A stretch of 64,000 nt of DNA from Limnochordia bacterium (GTDB lineage Bacteria; Bacillota; Limnochordia; DUMW01). The stretch lies in NCBI GenBank assembly GCA_023230925.1, contig JALNWK010000007.1, forward strand, positions 13,670 through 77,669, read 5' to 3'. The notes beneath the pieces were generated by a model that was given only the letters and a program-made list of their open reading frames with translations, made no database searches and was not told where the DNA came from. A program made the position numbers and the translations under genes. Below, one piece after another: positions 1 through 8,501 of the stretch. Positions within the stretch are counted from its first letter, which is position 1. Each line of letters begins with the position of its first letter.

Positions 1-1279
1 GGTACTGACTGGAATCCGGAATTCCTTCAATGGCCACCACCATGGCACCCACGGCATCGTCCTCGCCGAGATTGGAGATATCATAGCCTTCAATCCGCCG
101 GGGCCCTGAACTTAACCCTACCAAGGAAGCAAGTTCCTCAAGACCCTCCTGTTGCACTTGTTGAGCCCGTCTTTGGGCTAGTAACCGTTCTTGTAGCTTC
201 ATGTGGGCATTACGAGAGACCAATTCAATAAGCTTCTTTAGCCTGCCCCGCTTAGGCGTATGAAGGACTACCTTTTTCCCCCGTATTTGACTTAGCCACT
301 GGATCAGTAACTCTTTATCCTCGACCTCCTCCGATAGGGCAATTTTCGGAGGAATGAAGGAAGCCCTTGTATAATGCTGCTGGATAAAGGCTTCTAAAAT
401 CTCGGGCCCACTGACAGAGCTTTGGGTCTCCATCATAAAATGATCCCGACCCATGACCCTTCCTTCTCTCACATGGAACACTTGAACACAAATCAGGTCA
501 TCTTCCATGGCATATGCAATCAAATCCAAATCCTCTAGGGTACCACTAGAAATCTTCTGCCTTTCCGCGGTTTTCTCCAATGCCCCGATCTGATCTCTTA
601 AGGCCGCGGCTCGTTCAAATTCCATTTTGGCAGCAGCCTTCTCCATCTCCTTGGTCAGTTTTTTGATGATTTGGTCGGAATTCCCCTGGAGGAAAAGACA
701 AACCTGCTCAACAACATCTCGGTACTCTTCCTTGCTTATTTTCCCACAGCAGGGAGCAGTGCATCTTTCAATATGATAGTTCAAACAGGGCCTTTCTTTT
801 TCTACCAAGGCCCCACTACAAGTCCGTGTTGGAAAAACCTTACCTAGAAAGTTCAGACTCTGTTTAAGTGCACCTACATCTGTATAGGGGCCAAAATATC
901 TGGCATTATCCTTCGTGATCCGGCGGACCACCTGCACCCGGGGGTAATCCTCCTGAACAGTAACCCGTACATAAGGGTAGGCCTTATCATCCTTCAGGCG
1001 AATATTATAAAAGGGAGTGTGCTCCTTGATCAAAGTACACTCTAAAATCAAAGCTTCCACTTCGGAATCGGTAATAATGTAATCAATATCGGCAACCCGG
1101 TTGGCTAGGGCCTGCGTCTTGGGAGATTTCTCCCCCTCTTGGAAATAGGAACGTACCCGGCTCCTTAACGAAGTAGCCTTACCCACATAGATCACATTTC
1201 CAGCATCATCTTTCATGATATACACGCCGGGTTTGCGGGGTAGCAGGTCTAGTTTCTGTCTAAGCTTCTCACTTACCAT
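1..1279 (-). CDS. uvrC: Excinuclease ABC subunit C (partial, 3' end outside window)
   Basis: UvrC makes both incisions in nucleotide excision repair after UvrB has bound the lesion. The ATG at 1279 opens a product whose N-terminus has the GIY-YIG nuclease core (PGVYIMKDDAGNVIYVGKA at about residues 16-34). Near residue 205 lies a UVR motif (KMEFERAAALRDQI) that docks on UvrB. The end at base 1 falls in the segment reading DISNLGEDDAVGAMVV, the start of the RNase-H-like 3'... incision half, so about 426 of some 600 residues are present. It starts 6 bases after the uvrA stop, so uvrB-uvrA-uvrC form one operon. It is absent from a simple ORF list only because it lacks a stop in the window. Confidence 0.96.
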   Translation of the reverse strand, partial: MVSEKLRQKLDLLPRKPGVYIMKDDAGNVIYVGKATSLRSRVRSYFQEGEKSPKTQALANRVADIDYIITDSEVEALILECTLIKEHTPFYNIRLKDDKAYPYVRVTVQEDYPRVQVVRRITKDNARYFGPYTDVGALKQSLNFLGKVFPTRTCSGALVEKERPCLNYHIERCTAPCCGKISKEEYRDVVEQVCLFLQGNSDQIIKKLTKEMEKAAAKMEFERAAALRDQIGALEKTAERQKISSGTLEDLDLIAYAMEDDLICVQVFHVREGRVMGRDHFMMETQSSVSGPEILEAFIQQHYTRASFIPPKIALSEEVEDKELLIQWLSQIRGKKVVLHTPKRGRLKKLIELVSRNAHMKLQERLLAQRRAQQVQQEGLEELASLVGLSSGPRRIEGYDISNLGEDDAVGAMVVAIEGIPDSSQY

Positions 1280-1285
1280 GGTCCC

Positions 1286-4156
1286 TTATCCTCTTTTTGC
1301 CTGTCCTACCAGGCAGTTCTCCGAAAATAAGACGGGGTAAAGGAATTGTCCGGTATAGGAATCCCGATGAAAGGCAACCTCTTCGGGGGTCCCCTGGGCA
1401 ACAACCCGCCCTCCCCCGTCACCACCTTCAGGACCTAGATCAATGATGTAGTCAGCGGTCTTTATTACATCGAGATTGTGTTCGATCACAATTACGGTGT
1501 TACCCCCCTCGACGAGACGGTGGAGAACCAGAAGTAATTTCTTGATGTCCGCCGCATGCAAACCTGTTGTGGGTTCATCCAAGACATAAAGGGTCCTTCC
1601 TTGGCTGCGACGCTGCAGCTCGGTGGCTAGTTTTACTCTTTGGGCCTCCCCACCGGAGAGGGTGGTGGCCGGTTGACCGAGGGAAATGTAGCCTAAGCCT
1701 ACATCGTTTAGTGTAGCCAGTTTCCTTTGAATCTGTGGGATATTGCTGAAGAAGTCTAGAGCATCGGCCACAGACATATCTAGCACATCGGCAATGTTCT
1801 TACCCTTATAGGTGATCTCTAAAGTCTCCCGGTTGTATCTTTTGCCTTTACAAACCTCACAGGGAACGTATACATCGGGCAGGAAGTGCATTTCAATCTT
1901 GATAATCCCATCACCCCGACAGGCTTCACACCTACCCCCGCTCAAGTTAAAACTGAAGCGCCCCTTCTGGTACCCCCTCATTCGCGCCTCTGCTGTCTTA
2001 GCAAAAAGCTCCCTGATATCACCAAAGACTCCGGTATAGGTCACCGGGTTAGACCGGGGAGTCCGCCCGATGGGTGTCTGATCGATGTTAATTACCTTCT
2101 CCAGATACTCCTTGCCCTCTATGCTATCGTGCTCCCCACCACGACAGGCAGCTCTATTGAGATCCCGCCTTAGCTGCTGGTACAGAATATCGTTGATTAA
2201 GGTGCTCTTACCCGAGCCGGAAACACCGGTTACACACACGAATACCCCTAGGGGTATGGTCACGTCAATGTCTTTTAGGTTGTGCTGCCTGGCCCCTTTA
2301 ATCTTAAGGAATTTCCCTGAACCTTTGCGACGAGTTGGCGGCACTTCGATAGACTGCGCGTTTGAGAGAAACTGTCCAGTAATAGAACGAGGACATGCCA
2401 TAATATCCTCTAAAGTGCCTTCAGCCACAATCTCACCACCGCGGCTACCAGCACCGGGACCAATATCCACAATCCAGTCTGCAGAGCGGATTGTATCCTC
2501 ATCATGTTCCACAACGATCACTGTATTCCCCAGTTCTCGTAGTCCTTTCAAAGTAGAAATCAACCTTTGGTTATCCCGCTGATGCAGACCAATGGAGGGT
2601 TCATCAAGAATGTACAAAACTCCAACCAGACCGGACCCGATCTGCGTGGCCAACCTGATCCTTTGGGCCTCCCCCCCAGAAAGACTACCAGCGCTCCTAG
2701 AAAGGGTCAAATACCCAAGGCCTACATCCACAAGAAAATTGAGTCTGGCCTGGATCTCCTTTAGGATCTGCCGGGCAATCTGCTGCTGCCGCTCCGTTAG
2801 CGACAACTCCCTAAAAAACTGAACCGCCTGGGTGATGGAATAATCTACAACAGTGGCGATGCTTTCGCCGCCTACGGTCACCGCCAGACTTTCCGGCTTA
2901 AGGCGTTTTCCCTTGCAAGTATTGCATGGCCGCTGCTGCATGTAAGGACTAACGTATTCAGGGATAGCATCGGTCCCGTTTTCCCGCAAGTACTCCTCTA
3001 GGTGACCCACTACACCCCGAAAGGCAACCTGATGGGTCCTCGTCTGGTTTCTCATATTGGTATACGAAAAGGAGACCTCCCTACCCCTGGTCCCGAAAAG
3101 CAGCACATCTAGCTTCTTTGGTTCTAGCTGCCCTAGGGGAAGATCTCGATCAATATCGTATTCACTGCATAACGATGCGACAATGGCATCTAGCCACTTA
3201 CTATTGCGGTTGGCCCAGGGGATGATCCCACCCTCGTTTATCGAGCGTTCCTTATCTAACACTAAGTCGGGATCAATCTCCATCCTAGTGCCTAGCCCGT
3301 CGCAGACCGGGCAAGCACCATAGGGACCGTTAAACGAAAACATACGGGGAGATAATTCTTCCACGCTGATCCCGCACTGAATACAAGCTAGTTTCTCAGA
3401 AAAGAGTAAGGATTCTTGACCGATAACATCGATCAACACCACTCCATTGCCCGCACGTAGCGCTGTATCTAGGGAATCCGCTAAGCGACTCTCAATCCCA
3501 TCCTTGATAATAATCCGATCAACAACCACTTCGATATCATGGATCTTATACTTATCTAATTCTATATCCTCATTTACGTCCTTTATCTCTCCATCCACCC
3601 GAACCCGCACATAACCATCTTTGCGGACTTGCTCGAAGATGCTCTTGTGCTCACCCTTACGTCCCCGGATGATCGGAGCGAGAACCTGAATCCTGGTTCC
3701 CCCCGGCAAAAGCATGATCTGATCCACAATCTGATCAACCGTTTGGCTTTCGATAGGCCGTCCACATTGGTGACAATGGGGGGAGCCTATTCGAGCATAG
3801 AGCAATCGTAGATAGTCGTAGATCTCTGTAACAGTCCCTACAGTAGAACGGGGATTATGACTTGTGGTCTTTTGATCAATGGATATGGCCGGGGAAAGTC
3901 CTTCGATCAGATCCACATCGGGTTTGTCCATCTGCCCTAAGAATTGGCGGGCATAGGCGGATAAGGACTCCACATACCGGCGCTGTCCTTCGGCGTAAAT
4001 CGTATCAAAAGCTAAACTGGATTTACCTGAGCCGGATAAACCAGTAAAAACAATCAACTGATTCCGCGGTAGCTCCAAGTTAACGTTCTTTAGATTGTGC
4101 TGACGTGCTCCTCTAATAATGAGTCTATCACCCACGGGAATCACCTTCCCCACCAC
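1286..4156 (-). CDS. uvrA: Excinuclease ABC subunit A
   Basis: UvrA is the DNA-damage sensor ATPase that loads UvrB. The 956-residue product has the full family layout. Walker A GLSGSGKS is at about 39-46, followed by the UvrB-binding region. A first zinc module (CIQCG...CPVCDG) is near residue 260. The first signature is LSGGEAQRIRLAT with LDEPSIGLH, the second Walker A is GVSGSGKS near 645, the second zinc finger is CEAC...CEVC, and the second signature is LSGGEAQRVKLAT with LDEPTTGLH. The start is a GTG (4156) behind AAGGA; a second GTG follows at once, so the start is uncertain by one codon. The first 29 bases overlap the uvrB end, which implies translational coupling. Confidence 0.98.
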   Translation of the reverse strand: MVGKVIPVGDRLIIRGARQHNLKNVNLELPRNQLIVFTGLSGSGKSSLAFDTIYAEGQRRYVESLSAYARQFLGQMDKPDVDLIEGLSPAISIDQKTTSHNPRSTVGTVTEIYDYLRLLYARIGSPHCHQCGRPIESQTVDQIVDQIMLLPGGTRIQVLAPIIRGRKGEHKSIFEQVRKDGYVRVRVDGEIKDVNEDIELDKYKIHDIEVVVDRIIIKDGIESRLADSLDTALRAGNGVVLIDVIGQESLLFSEKLACIQCGISVEELSPRMFSFNGPYGACPVCDGLGTRMEIDPDLVLDKERSINEGGIIPWANRNSKWLDAIVASLCSEYDIDRDLPLGQLEPKKLDVLLFGTRGREVSFSYTNMRNQTRTHQVAFRGVVGHLEEYLRENGTDAIPEYVSPYMQQRPCNTCKGKRLKPESLAVTVGGESIATVVDYSITQAVQFFRELSLTERQQQIARQILKEIQARLNFLVDVGLGYLTLSRSAGSLSGGEAQRIRLATQIGSGLVGVLYILDEPSIGLHQRDNQRLISTLKGLRELGNTVIVVEHDEDTIRSADWIVDIGPGAGSRGGEIVAEGTLEDIMACPRSITGQFLSNAQSIEVPPTRRKGSGKFLKIKGARQHNLKDIDVTIPLGVFVCVTGVSGSGKSTLINDILYQQLRRDLNRAACRGGEHDSIEGKEYLEKVINIDQTPIGRTPRSNPVTYTGVFGDIRELFAKTAEARMRGYQKGRFSFNLSGGRCEACRGDGIIKIEMHFLPDVYVPCEVCKGKRYNRETLEITYKGKNIADVLDMSVADALDFFSNIPQIQRKLATLNDVGLGYISLGQPATTLSGGEAQRVKLATELQRRSQGRTLYVLDEPTTGLHAADIKKLLLVLHRLVEGGNTVIVIEHNLDVIKTADYIIDLGPEGGDGGGRVVAQGTPEEVAFHRDSYTGQFLYPVLFSENCLVGQAKRG

Positions 4157-6122
4157 TTGACATCCTTAATAATCCGCTCCGTAGTTCCTTGATCTGATCC
4201 CGAAGGATCGCGGCCCGTTCAAACTCTAGCTGCTGTGCCGCTTGGAACATCTGCTTTTCTAACTCTTTAATGTCTTTAGCCAAGATCTTAGGATCTGAGA
4301 CTTCTGGCTTCGACTGTTTCTCCTCGGCAGGAACCTCACTGCCAACCCGCTCCCGTACCGCTTTTTTCACCGTTTGGGGTGTTATATTGTGTTCTTCGTT
4401 GTACTGCTGTTGAATGGCTCTTCGGCGGTTTGTCTCAGAGATCGCCCGTTCCATAGAATTGGTGATCCGATCCGCATACATAACCACCCGTCCATAGACA
4501 TTACGGGCGGCCCGTCCGATGGTTTGAATCAGAGCCGTATCCGAGCGGAGAAAGCCCTCCTTATCCGCGTCCAGGATAGCAACTAAAGAGACTTCGGGCA
4601 GATCCAACCCCTCCCGCAACAGATTAATCCCCACTAAGACGTCAAACTCGCCTAGTCTGAGGTCCCTGATGATCTCGGTCCTAGTTAAGGCATCAATTTC
4701 AGAATGCAGATAGCGGACCCGAATCCCCATCTCATACAGATACTCGGTCAGAGCCTCTGCCATCTTAATCGTGAGCGTTGTCACCAACGCTCTTTCGCCC
4801 CTGGCAATCACAATGTTTAGCTCCTCAAGGAGATCATCAATCTGACCTTCCACCGGTTTGACTACCACCTCAGGATCCACCAATCCCGTGGGGCGAATGA
4901 TCTGTTCGACCACTAAATCTGTCTGCTCCAGTTCATAGGGCCCGGGGGTAGCTGAGACAAATATGACTTGGTTAATGTGGGACTCAAACTCCGAAAAGGT
5001 CAGGGGCCGGTTATCCAAGGCAGAGGGTAGACGAAAACCGAATTTCACTAGGGTCTCCTTTCGGGACCGATCCCCGGCATACATCCCCCGTACCTGGGGT
5101 ATAGTCTGATGGGACTCATCAACTACCAACAGGAAATCCTTAGGGAAATAGTCCATCAAGGTCGTCGGGGTTTCACCGGATTGTCGCTGGGCCAGATGCC
5201 TTGAGTAATTCTCAATTCCTGTACAATACCCAACTTCCGCCAACATCTCTAGATCATATTCGGTACGCTGCTTTAGTCTTTGGGCTTCCAGCAGTTTACC
5301 TTGGTCATGCAGAATCTTCAGTTGCTCCTGAAGTTCAGCCTCGATGGAGGCAACTGCTTTTTTCATTTTCTCCTGGGTCGTGACAAAGTGACTTGCTGGG
5401 TAGATTGCAATCTTGGATCTTTCCCCAATAACCTCTCCGGTAATGGGATCAACCTCGTTGATACGATCTACCTCATCACCAAACAGCTCTATGCGGATAA
5501 TGTTCTCATTATACACCGGGATAATCTCTATTACATCCCCCCGGACCCGAAAGGTACCGCGCTGAAACCCAATGTCGTTTCGATCATATTGTATGTCCAC
5601 CAGCCGACGTAGGATCTGTTCTCGGTCCCGGCATTGGCCGTGTTCTAAGGATAGGGTCAACCCAACGTAATCCTCCGGCGAACCAAGCCCGTAGATACAA
5701 GATACGCTGGCCACAATAATGACATCCCTTCGTTCAAAAAGAGAACTGGTGGCCGCATGGCGTAACCGATCAATCTCCTCGTTAATTGATGCATCTTTTT
5801 CGATATAGGTATCGCTCTGAGGAACGTAAGCCTCCGGCTGATAGTAATCGTAGTAGCTTACAAAATAATGGACTGCATTGTGGGGAAAAAATTCCCTGAA
5901 TTCGCCATATAGCTGAGCGGCCAACGTCTTGTTGTGAGCCATTACTAACGTTGGCTTCTGCACCCTGGCAATCACCTGAGCAATAGTATAGGTCTTACCT
6001 GTACCCGTGGCTCCAAGTAGAATCTGAGCCCTCTTACTAGCTAAGATGTTGCTACTTAGTTTTTCAATTGCCTGGGGCTGGTCTCCCCGGGGTATAAAAT
6101 CAGAAACCATCGTAAATTCCAT
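4128..6122 (-). CDS. uvrB: Excinuclease ABC subunit B
   Basis: UvrB is the helicase-like damage-verification subunit of nucleotide excision repair. Walker A GATGTGKT is at about 37-44. The damage-clamping beta-hairpin region (YYDYYQPEAYVPQSDTYI), the DESHQTIPQ box, helicase motifs V/VI (GINLLREGLDLPEV, QTIGRAARN) and a C-terminal UVR domain (LEFERAAILRDQIKEL) are all present. The frame stays open upstream to an ATG at 6287, but that extension is Cys-rich, unlike any UvrB, and starts upstream of the likely transcription start. The ATG at 6122 gives 664 residues, the usual length. An AGGAGG lies 16 bases before this ATG, rather far, so an in-frame CTG near 6134 is a remote alternative. Confidence 0.97.
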   Translation of the reverse strand: MEFTMVSDFIPRGDQPQAIEKLSSNILASKRAQILLGATGTGKTYTIAQVIARVQKPTLVMAHNKTLAAQLYGEFREFFPHNAVHYFVSYYDYYQPEAYVPQSDTYIEKDASINEEIDRLRHAATSSLFERRDVIIVASVSCIYGLGSPEDYVGLTLSLEHGQCRDREQILRRLVDIQYDRNDIGFQRGTFRVRGDVIEIIPVYNENIIRIELFGDEVDRINEVDPITGEVIGERSKIAIYPASHFVTTQEKMKKAVASIEAELQEQLKILHDQGKLLEAQRLKQRTEYDLEMLAEVGYCTGIENYSRHLAQRQSGETPTTLMDYFPKDFLLVVDESHQTIPQVRGMYAGDRSRKETLVKFGFRLPSALDNRPLTFSEFESHINQVIFVSATPGPYELEQTDLVVEQIIRPTGLVDPEVVVKPVEGQIDDLLEELNIVIARGERALVTTLTIKMAEALTEYLYEMGIRVRYLHSEIDALTRTEIIRDLRLGEFDVLVGINLLREGLDLPEVSLVAILDADKEGFLRSDTALIQTIGRAARNVYGRVVMYADRITNSMERAISETNRRRAIQQQYNEEHNITPQTVKKAVRERVGSEVPAEEKQSKPEVSDPKILAKDIKELEKQMFQAAQQLEFERAAILRDQIKELRSGLLRMSSGGEGDSRG

Positions 6123-6289
6123 CGTATTCGCCAGCCGTCCTCCTACTATGTGTAGTATTGGTCTATTCAAAAGGCATCTATAAAGAAGCCCATCACCCAG
6201 ACATTTTACCATACTGCATGCCCACAGTCCAAGGCAAGGACACCTTTTCAAGGCCTTTCGCATAGCCATGTTCTGCCTGTCCGTCAACT

Positions 6290-6318
6290 ATTATCGCACA
6301 TATGTTCGTACCGGGCAA
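6290..6318 (-). promoter_or_regulatory. uvrBAC promoter with LexA (SOS) box
   Basis: On the minus strand TTGCCC (6318-6313) and GATAAT (6295-6290) are 17 bases apart, a good sigma-A promoter pointing at uvrB. Between and into the -10 sits CGAACATATGTGCG (6308-6295), one mismatch from a perfect CGAAC-N4-GTTCG box bound by Bacillus-type LexA/DinR. Its placement would block RNA polymerase, matching known SOS control of uvrB in Bacillus. No lexA gene is in the window. Confidence 0.7.
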
Positions 6319-6411
6319 GGGTCAAAGAGACGTCCACCCATATCCCTTACGTATCGAGTTATCCATCGTACTAAACAACCCGAGCAGCTAATACCGATAA
6401 TGTTAGCCAGG

Positions 6412-6440
6412 TTGACGATACGGCAGTAAAACCCTAAACT
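6412..6440 (+). promoter_or_regulatory. Possible promoter of the lacI-type gene
   Basis: TTGACG (6412-6417) and TAAACT (6435-6440) are separated by 17 bases and lie 55 bases before the lacI-type ATG. The -10 is a weak match, so this is tentative. Confidence 0.4.
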
Positions 6441-6494
6441 AAAGGTGAGTCATATCCGGAAACACCTGATATAGATCAAAATGAGGTCATTTCC

Positions 6495-7511
6495 ATGACA
6501 ACTATCAAGGATATCGCCAAAATTGCCGGGGTGTCTCCCGCAACCGTCTCCCGTGCTCTCGGCGGGTATGGATATGTGAAGGACAGTACACGTCGACGGA
6601 TTCAAGAGGTGGCTGACCAGCTTGGCTACCATCCCAATGCCTTAGCCCGGAGTATGGTCACACGATCAACCCAGACCATTGGTTTGATTATCTCCGATAT
6701 CGCCAACCCATTTTTCCCCGAAGTTGTACGGGGGATTGAGGACACTGCGCATCAGAAAGGCTTTACGGTCATTCTCTGTAACAGCGACGAAGACAGTGAG
6801 AAAGAGAGGACCTACATTGATGTGTTGATGGCAAAAAGAGTCGATGGCCTGATCATAGCTAGCACCGCTGCAAACGCCCAACACCTGCTACAATTGAAGG
6901 AGAGGAACCTGCCCCTAGTCCTATTGGATCGAAGTTTCGGTGAGGGTAATGTCGATACAGTTAAAGTGGACAATACCCTCGGAGCCTTTCAAGCAGTAAA
7001 TCATCTGATTGAATTGGGGCATAGACGAATCGGCATCATAACTGGACCTGATCGTATTCCAACAGCGCGGGAACGACTTGCAGGGTATGAGCATGCTCTA
7101 AAACAGCACTCAATCCATCTTGAGCCTAGGTTCATTGTCAAAGGAGACTTCAAAGAAGAAGATGCGTACATGGGTGTGAAATACCTGATGGATCTTGAGC
7201 GTCCTCCTACTGCCCTGTTTACCGCAAATAACCGAACTACAACCGGTGCCCTTACCGCGATTTGGGAACTCGGTCTTCATATCCCGGATGAGCTTTCGGT
7301 CATTGCCTTTGACGACCTACCATGGATGCAGCTTCTGCAGCCTCAGCTTTCTGTTATACAGCAACCTACCTACGAGCTCGGGGTAACTGCCGCAGAACTA
7401 CTCTTTAAGAGACTAATGAGCGATACTCCACAGAAAAGCCAGTTACTACAGCTTAATTCAAAGCTGGTACTTCGCAATTCCTGCGGTCCGCCCCGCGAGC
7501 AAACTCCTTAG
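6495..7511 (+). CDS. LacI-family transcriptional regulator
   Basis: A sugar-responsive repressor of 338 residues. Residues 2-50 form the LacI helix-turn-helix plus hinge (IKDIAKIAGVSPATVSRAL, then the LGYHPNALARSM hinge helix). Residues 60-330 form the periplasmic-binding-protein-like effector domain, with typical IGLIISDIANPFFPEVVRGI and ISVIAFDD-like segments. The effector cannot be read from sequence. It is divergent from uvrB and convergent with the lipoprotein/outer-membrane/sugar-binding genes that follow. A LacI-type operator with a central CG step lies at 12360-12382 in front of the sugar-binding protein gene, so it most likely controls this carbohydrate island; that link is inference. 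Confidence 0.95.
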   Translation: MTTIKDIAKIAGVSPATVSRALGGYGYVKDSTRRRIQEVADQLGYHPNALARSMVTRSTQTIGLIISDIANPFFPEVVRGIEDTAHQKGFTVILCNSDEDSEKERTYIDVLMAKRVDGLIIASTAANAQHLLQLKERNLPLVLLDRSFGEGNVDTVKVDNTLGAFQAVNHLIELGHRRIGIITGPDRIPTARERLAGYEHALKQHSIHLEPRFIVKGDFKEEDAYMGVKYLMDLERPPTALFTANNRTTTGALTAIWELGLHIPDELSVIAFDDLPWMQLLQPQLSVIQQPTYELGVTAAELLFKRLMSDTPQKSQLLQLNSKLVLRNSCGPPREQTP

Positions 7512-7592
7512 TATACGACAAGTAACTCGATGGCAATACTCCGGTGGGTTTTTGAACAGTAAGATCAAGGTTCACCCAAGCAGACTTATATA

Positions 7593-7628
7593 ACGCGGGC
7601 CAGCTAAGCATAGGCTTCCGACCCGCGT
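7593..7628. terminator. Hairpin between convergent genes
   Basis: ACGCGGG (7593-7599) pairs perfectly with CCCGCGT (7622-7628). It sits between the convergent lacI-type gene and lipoprotein gene, where a shared terminator is expected, but no clear T-run follows on either strand. Confidence 0.35.
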
Positions 7629-7657
7629 CATTCTCAAGGAAAACAAGGAAGACTGTC

Positions 7658-8494
7658 CTATAGTGTTTCAATCAATTCAAAGCAATCAATACCGGCACCG
7701 ATTCCATCCGGAAACGTCTCCTGATTTCCGATTATGGTCATCCGTAACCGATGTTCTCCTTCGCATAAATCAACCTGACCGACATCAACCCGAGTCATTC
7801 CGATCTGCGGCGAATAGCTATCCCACGTACCGACTAATTCCCCATCGATAGACAGCTCCACAATCCCGTAGTTAACAGCAGTTGTAAAGGTGACGATGAG
7901 AGCGAATGGTCTTTCGGGTTCTCCCGCAGGTACGCGAAATGTCCCCTCCACCCAGCCGCCGATCACTGCATCATGCATCCAGAGTTGGTGGCCACCGCTC
8001 CAATTGAGGGGAGCCCAGGGTTGCCAAGGTTCTTCGAACCACCCCATGTCCTGGACGTCCCAACGTGCGCCACTGCATGTAACGTTATACAGGCTTTCGC
8101 CTTCGTAGAACCATAGTCGGCGGGGCGGAAATGAAAAGTCCATCCGTTGCGATCCGTCTTTGAAACTAAGGGGCACCAGTACTTCTTCCTGCGCGATTAC
8201 GGTCTCATCGGCAAGAGTAAATGTGGCCCGGTAGTTGCCCGCAGTCACCTTCGGAAAACAGTACATTCCGTCCTCGTTTGTGATCACACCAAAAGAAGCC
8301 CCTCCACCCAGGGGAGTAAACGTAACGCTGACATTAGTCCAAGGCGTCTCATCCTTTGAATTACTAACTCGCCCGATTAGCTCACCTTGAATCCGCGTTA
8401 TGGGCATAGTAAGACAGCCGCTCATCAACACTGCGATCAATAGGGTCCCCAGCAAAAATAGTCGTTTCCTCCAGTTATTCACCACTTCATTCAC
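7658..8494 (-). CDS. Lipoprotein with carboxypeptidase-regulatory-like and jelly-roll-like domains
   Basis: The product has 278 residues. The N-terminus (RKRLFLLGTLLIAVLMSGC) is a lipoprotein signal with lipobox LMSGC, so it is membrane-anchored. Residues about 36-120 look like a carboxypeptidase-D regulatory/CNA-B beta-sandwich (GRVSNSKDETPWTNVSV, then GVITNEDGMYCFPKVTAGNY). The C-terminal 150 residues are rich in Trp and Gly and end in a CBM-like strand pattern, suggesting glycan binding. It lies 7 bases downstream of the outer-membrane barrel gene on the same strand, so they are probably one operon. I do not recognise a named family for the whole protein; glycan handling at the cell surface is inferred from neighbours. 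Confidence 0.85.
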   Translation of the reverse strand: MNEVVNNWRKRLFLLGTLLIAVLMSGCLTMPITRIQGELIGRVSNSKDETPWTNVSVTFTPLGGGASFGVITNEDGMYCFPKVTAGNYRATFTLADETVIAQEEVLVPLSFKDGSQRMDFSFPPRRLWFYEGESLYNVTCSGARWDVQDMGWFEEPWQPWAPLNWSGGHQLWMHDAVIGGWVEGTFRVPAGEPERPFALIVTFTTAVNYGIVELSIDGELVGTWDSYSPQIGMTRVDVGQVDLCEGEHRLRMTIIGNQETFPDGIGAGIDCFELIETL

Positions 8495-8501
8495 CCTCCT
8501 T

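Noticed and set aside
4128..6287. uvrB start at 6287 giving 719 residues
   Set aside because: The extra 55 residues are Cys-rich, unlike UvrB, and begin upstream of the predicted transcription start. ATG 6122 gives the normal length.
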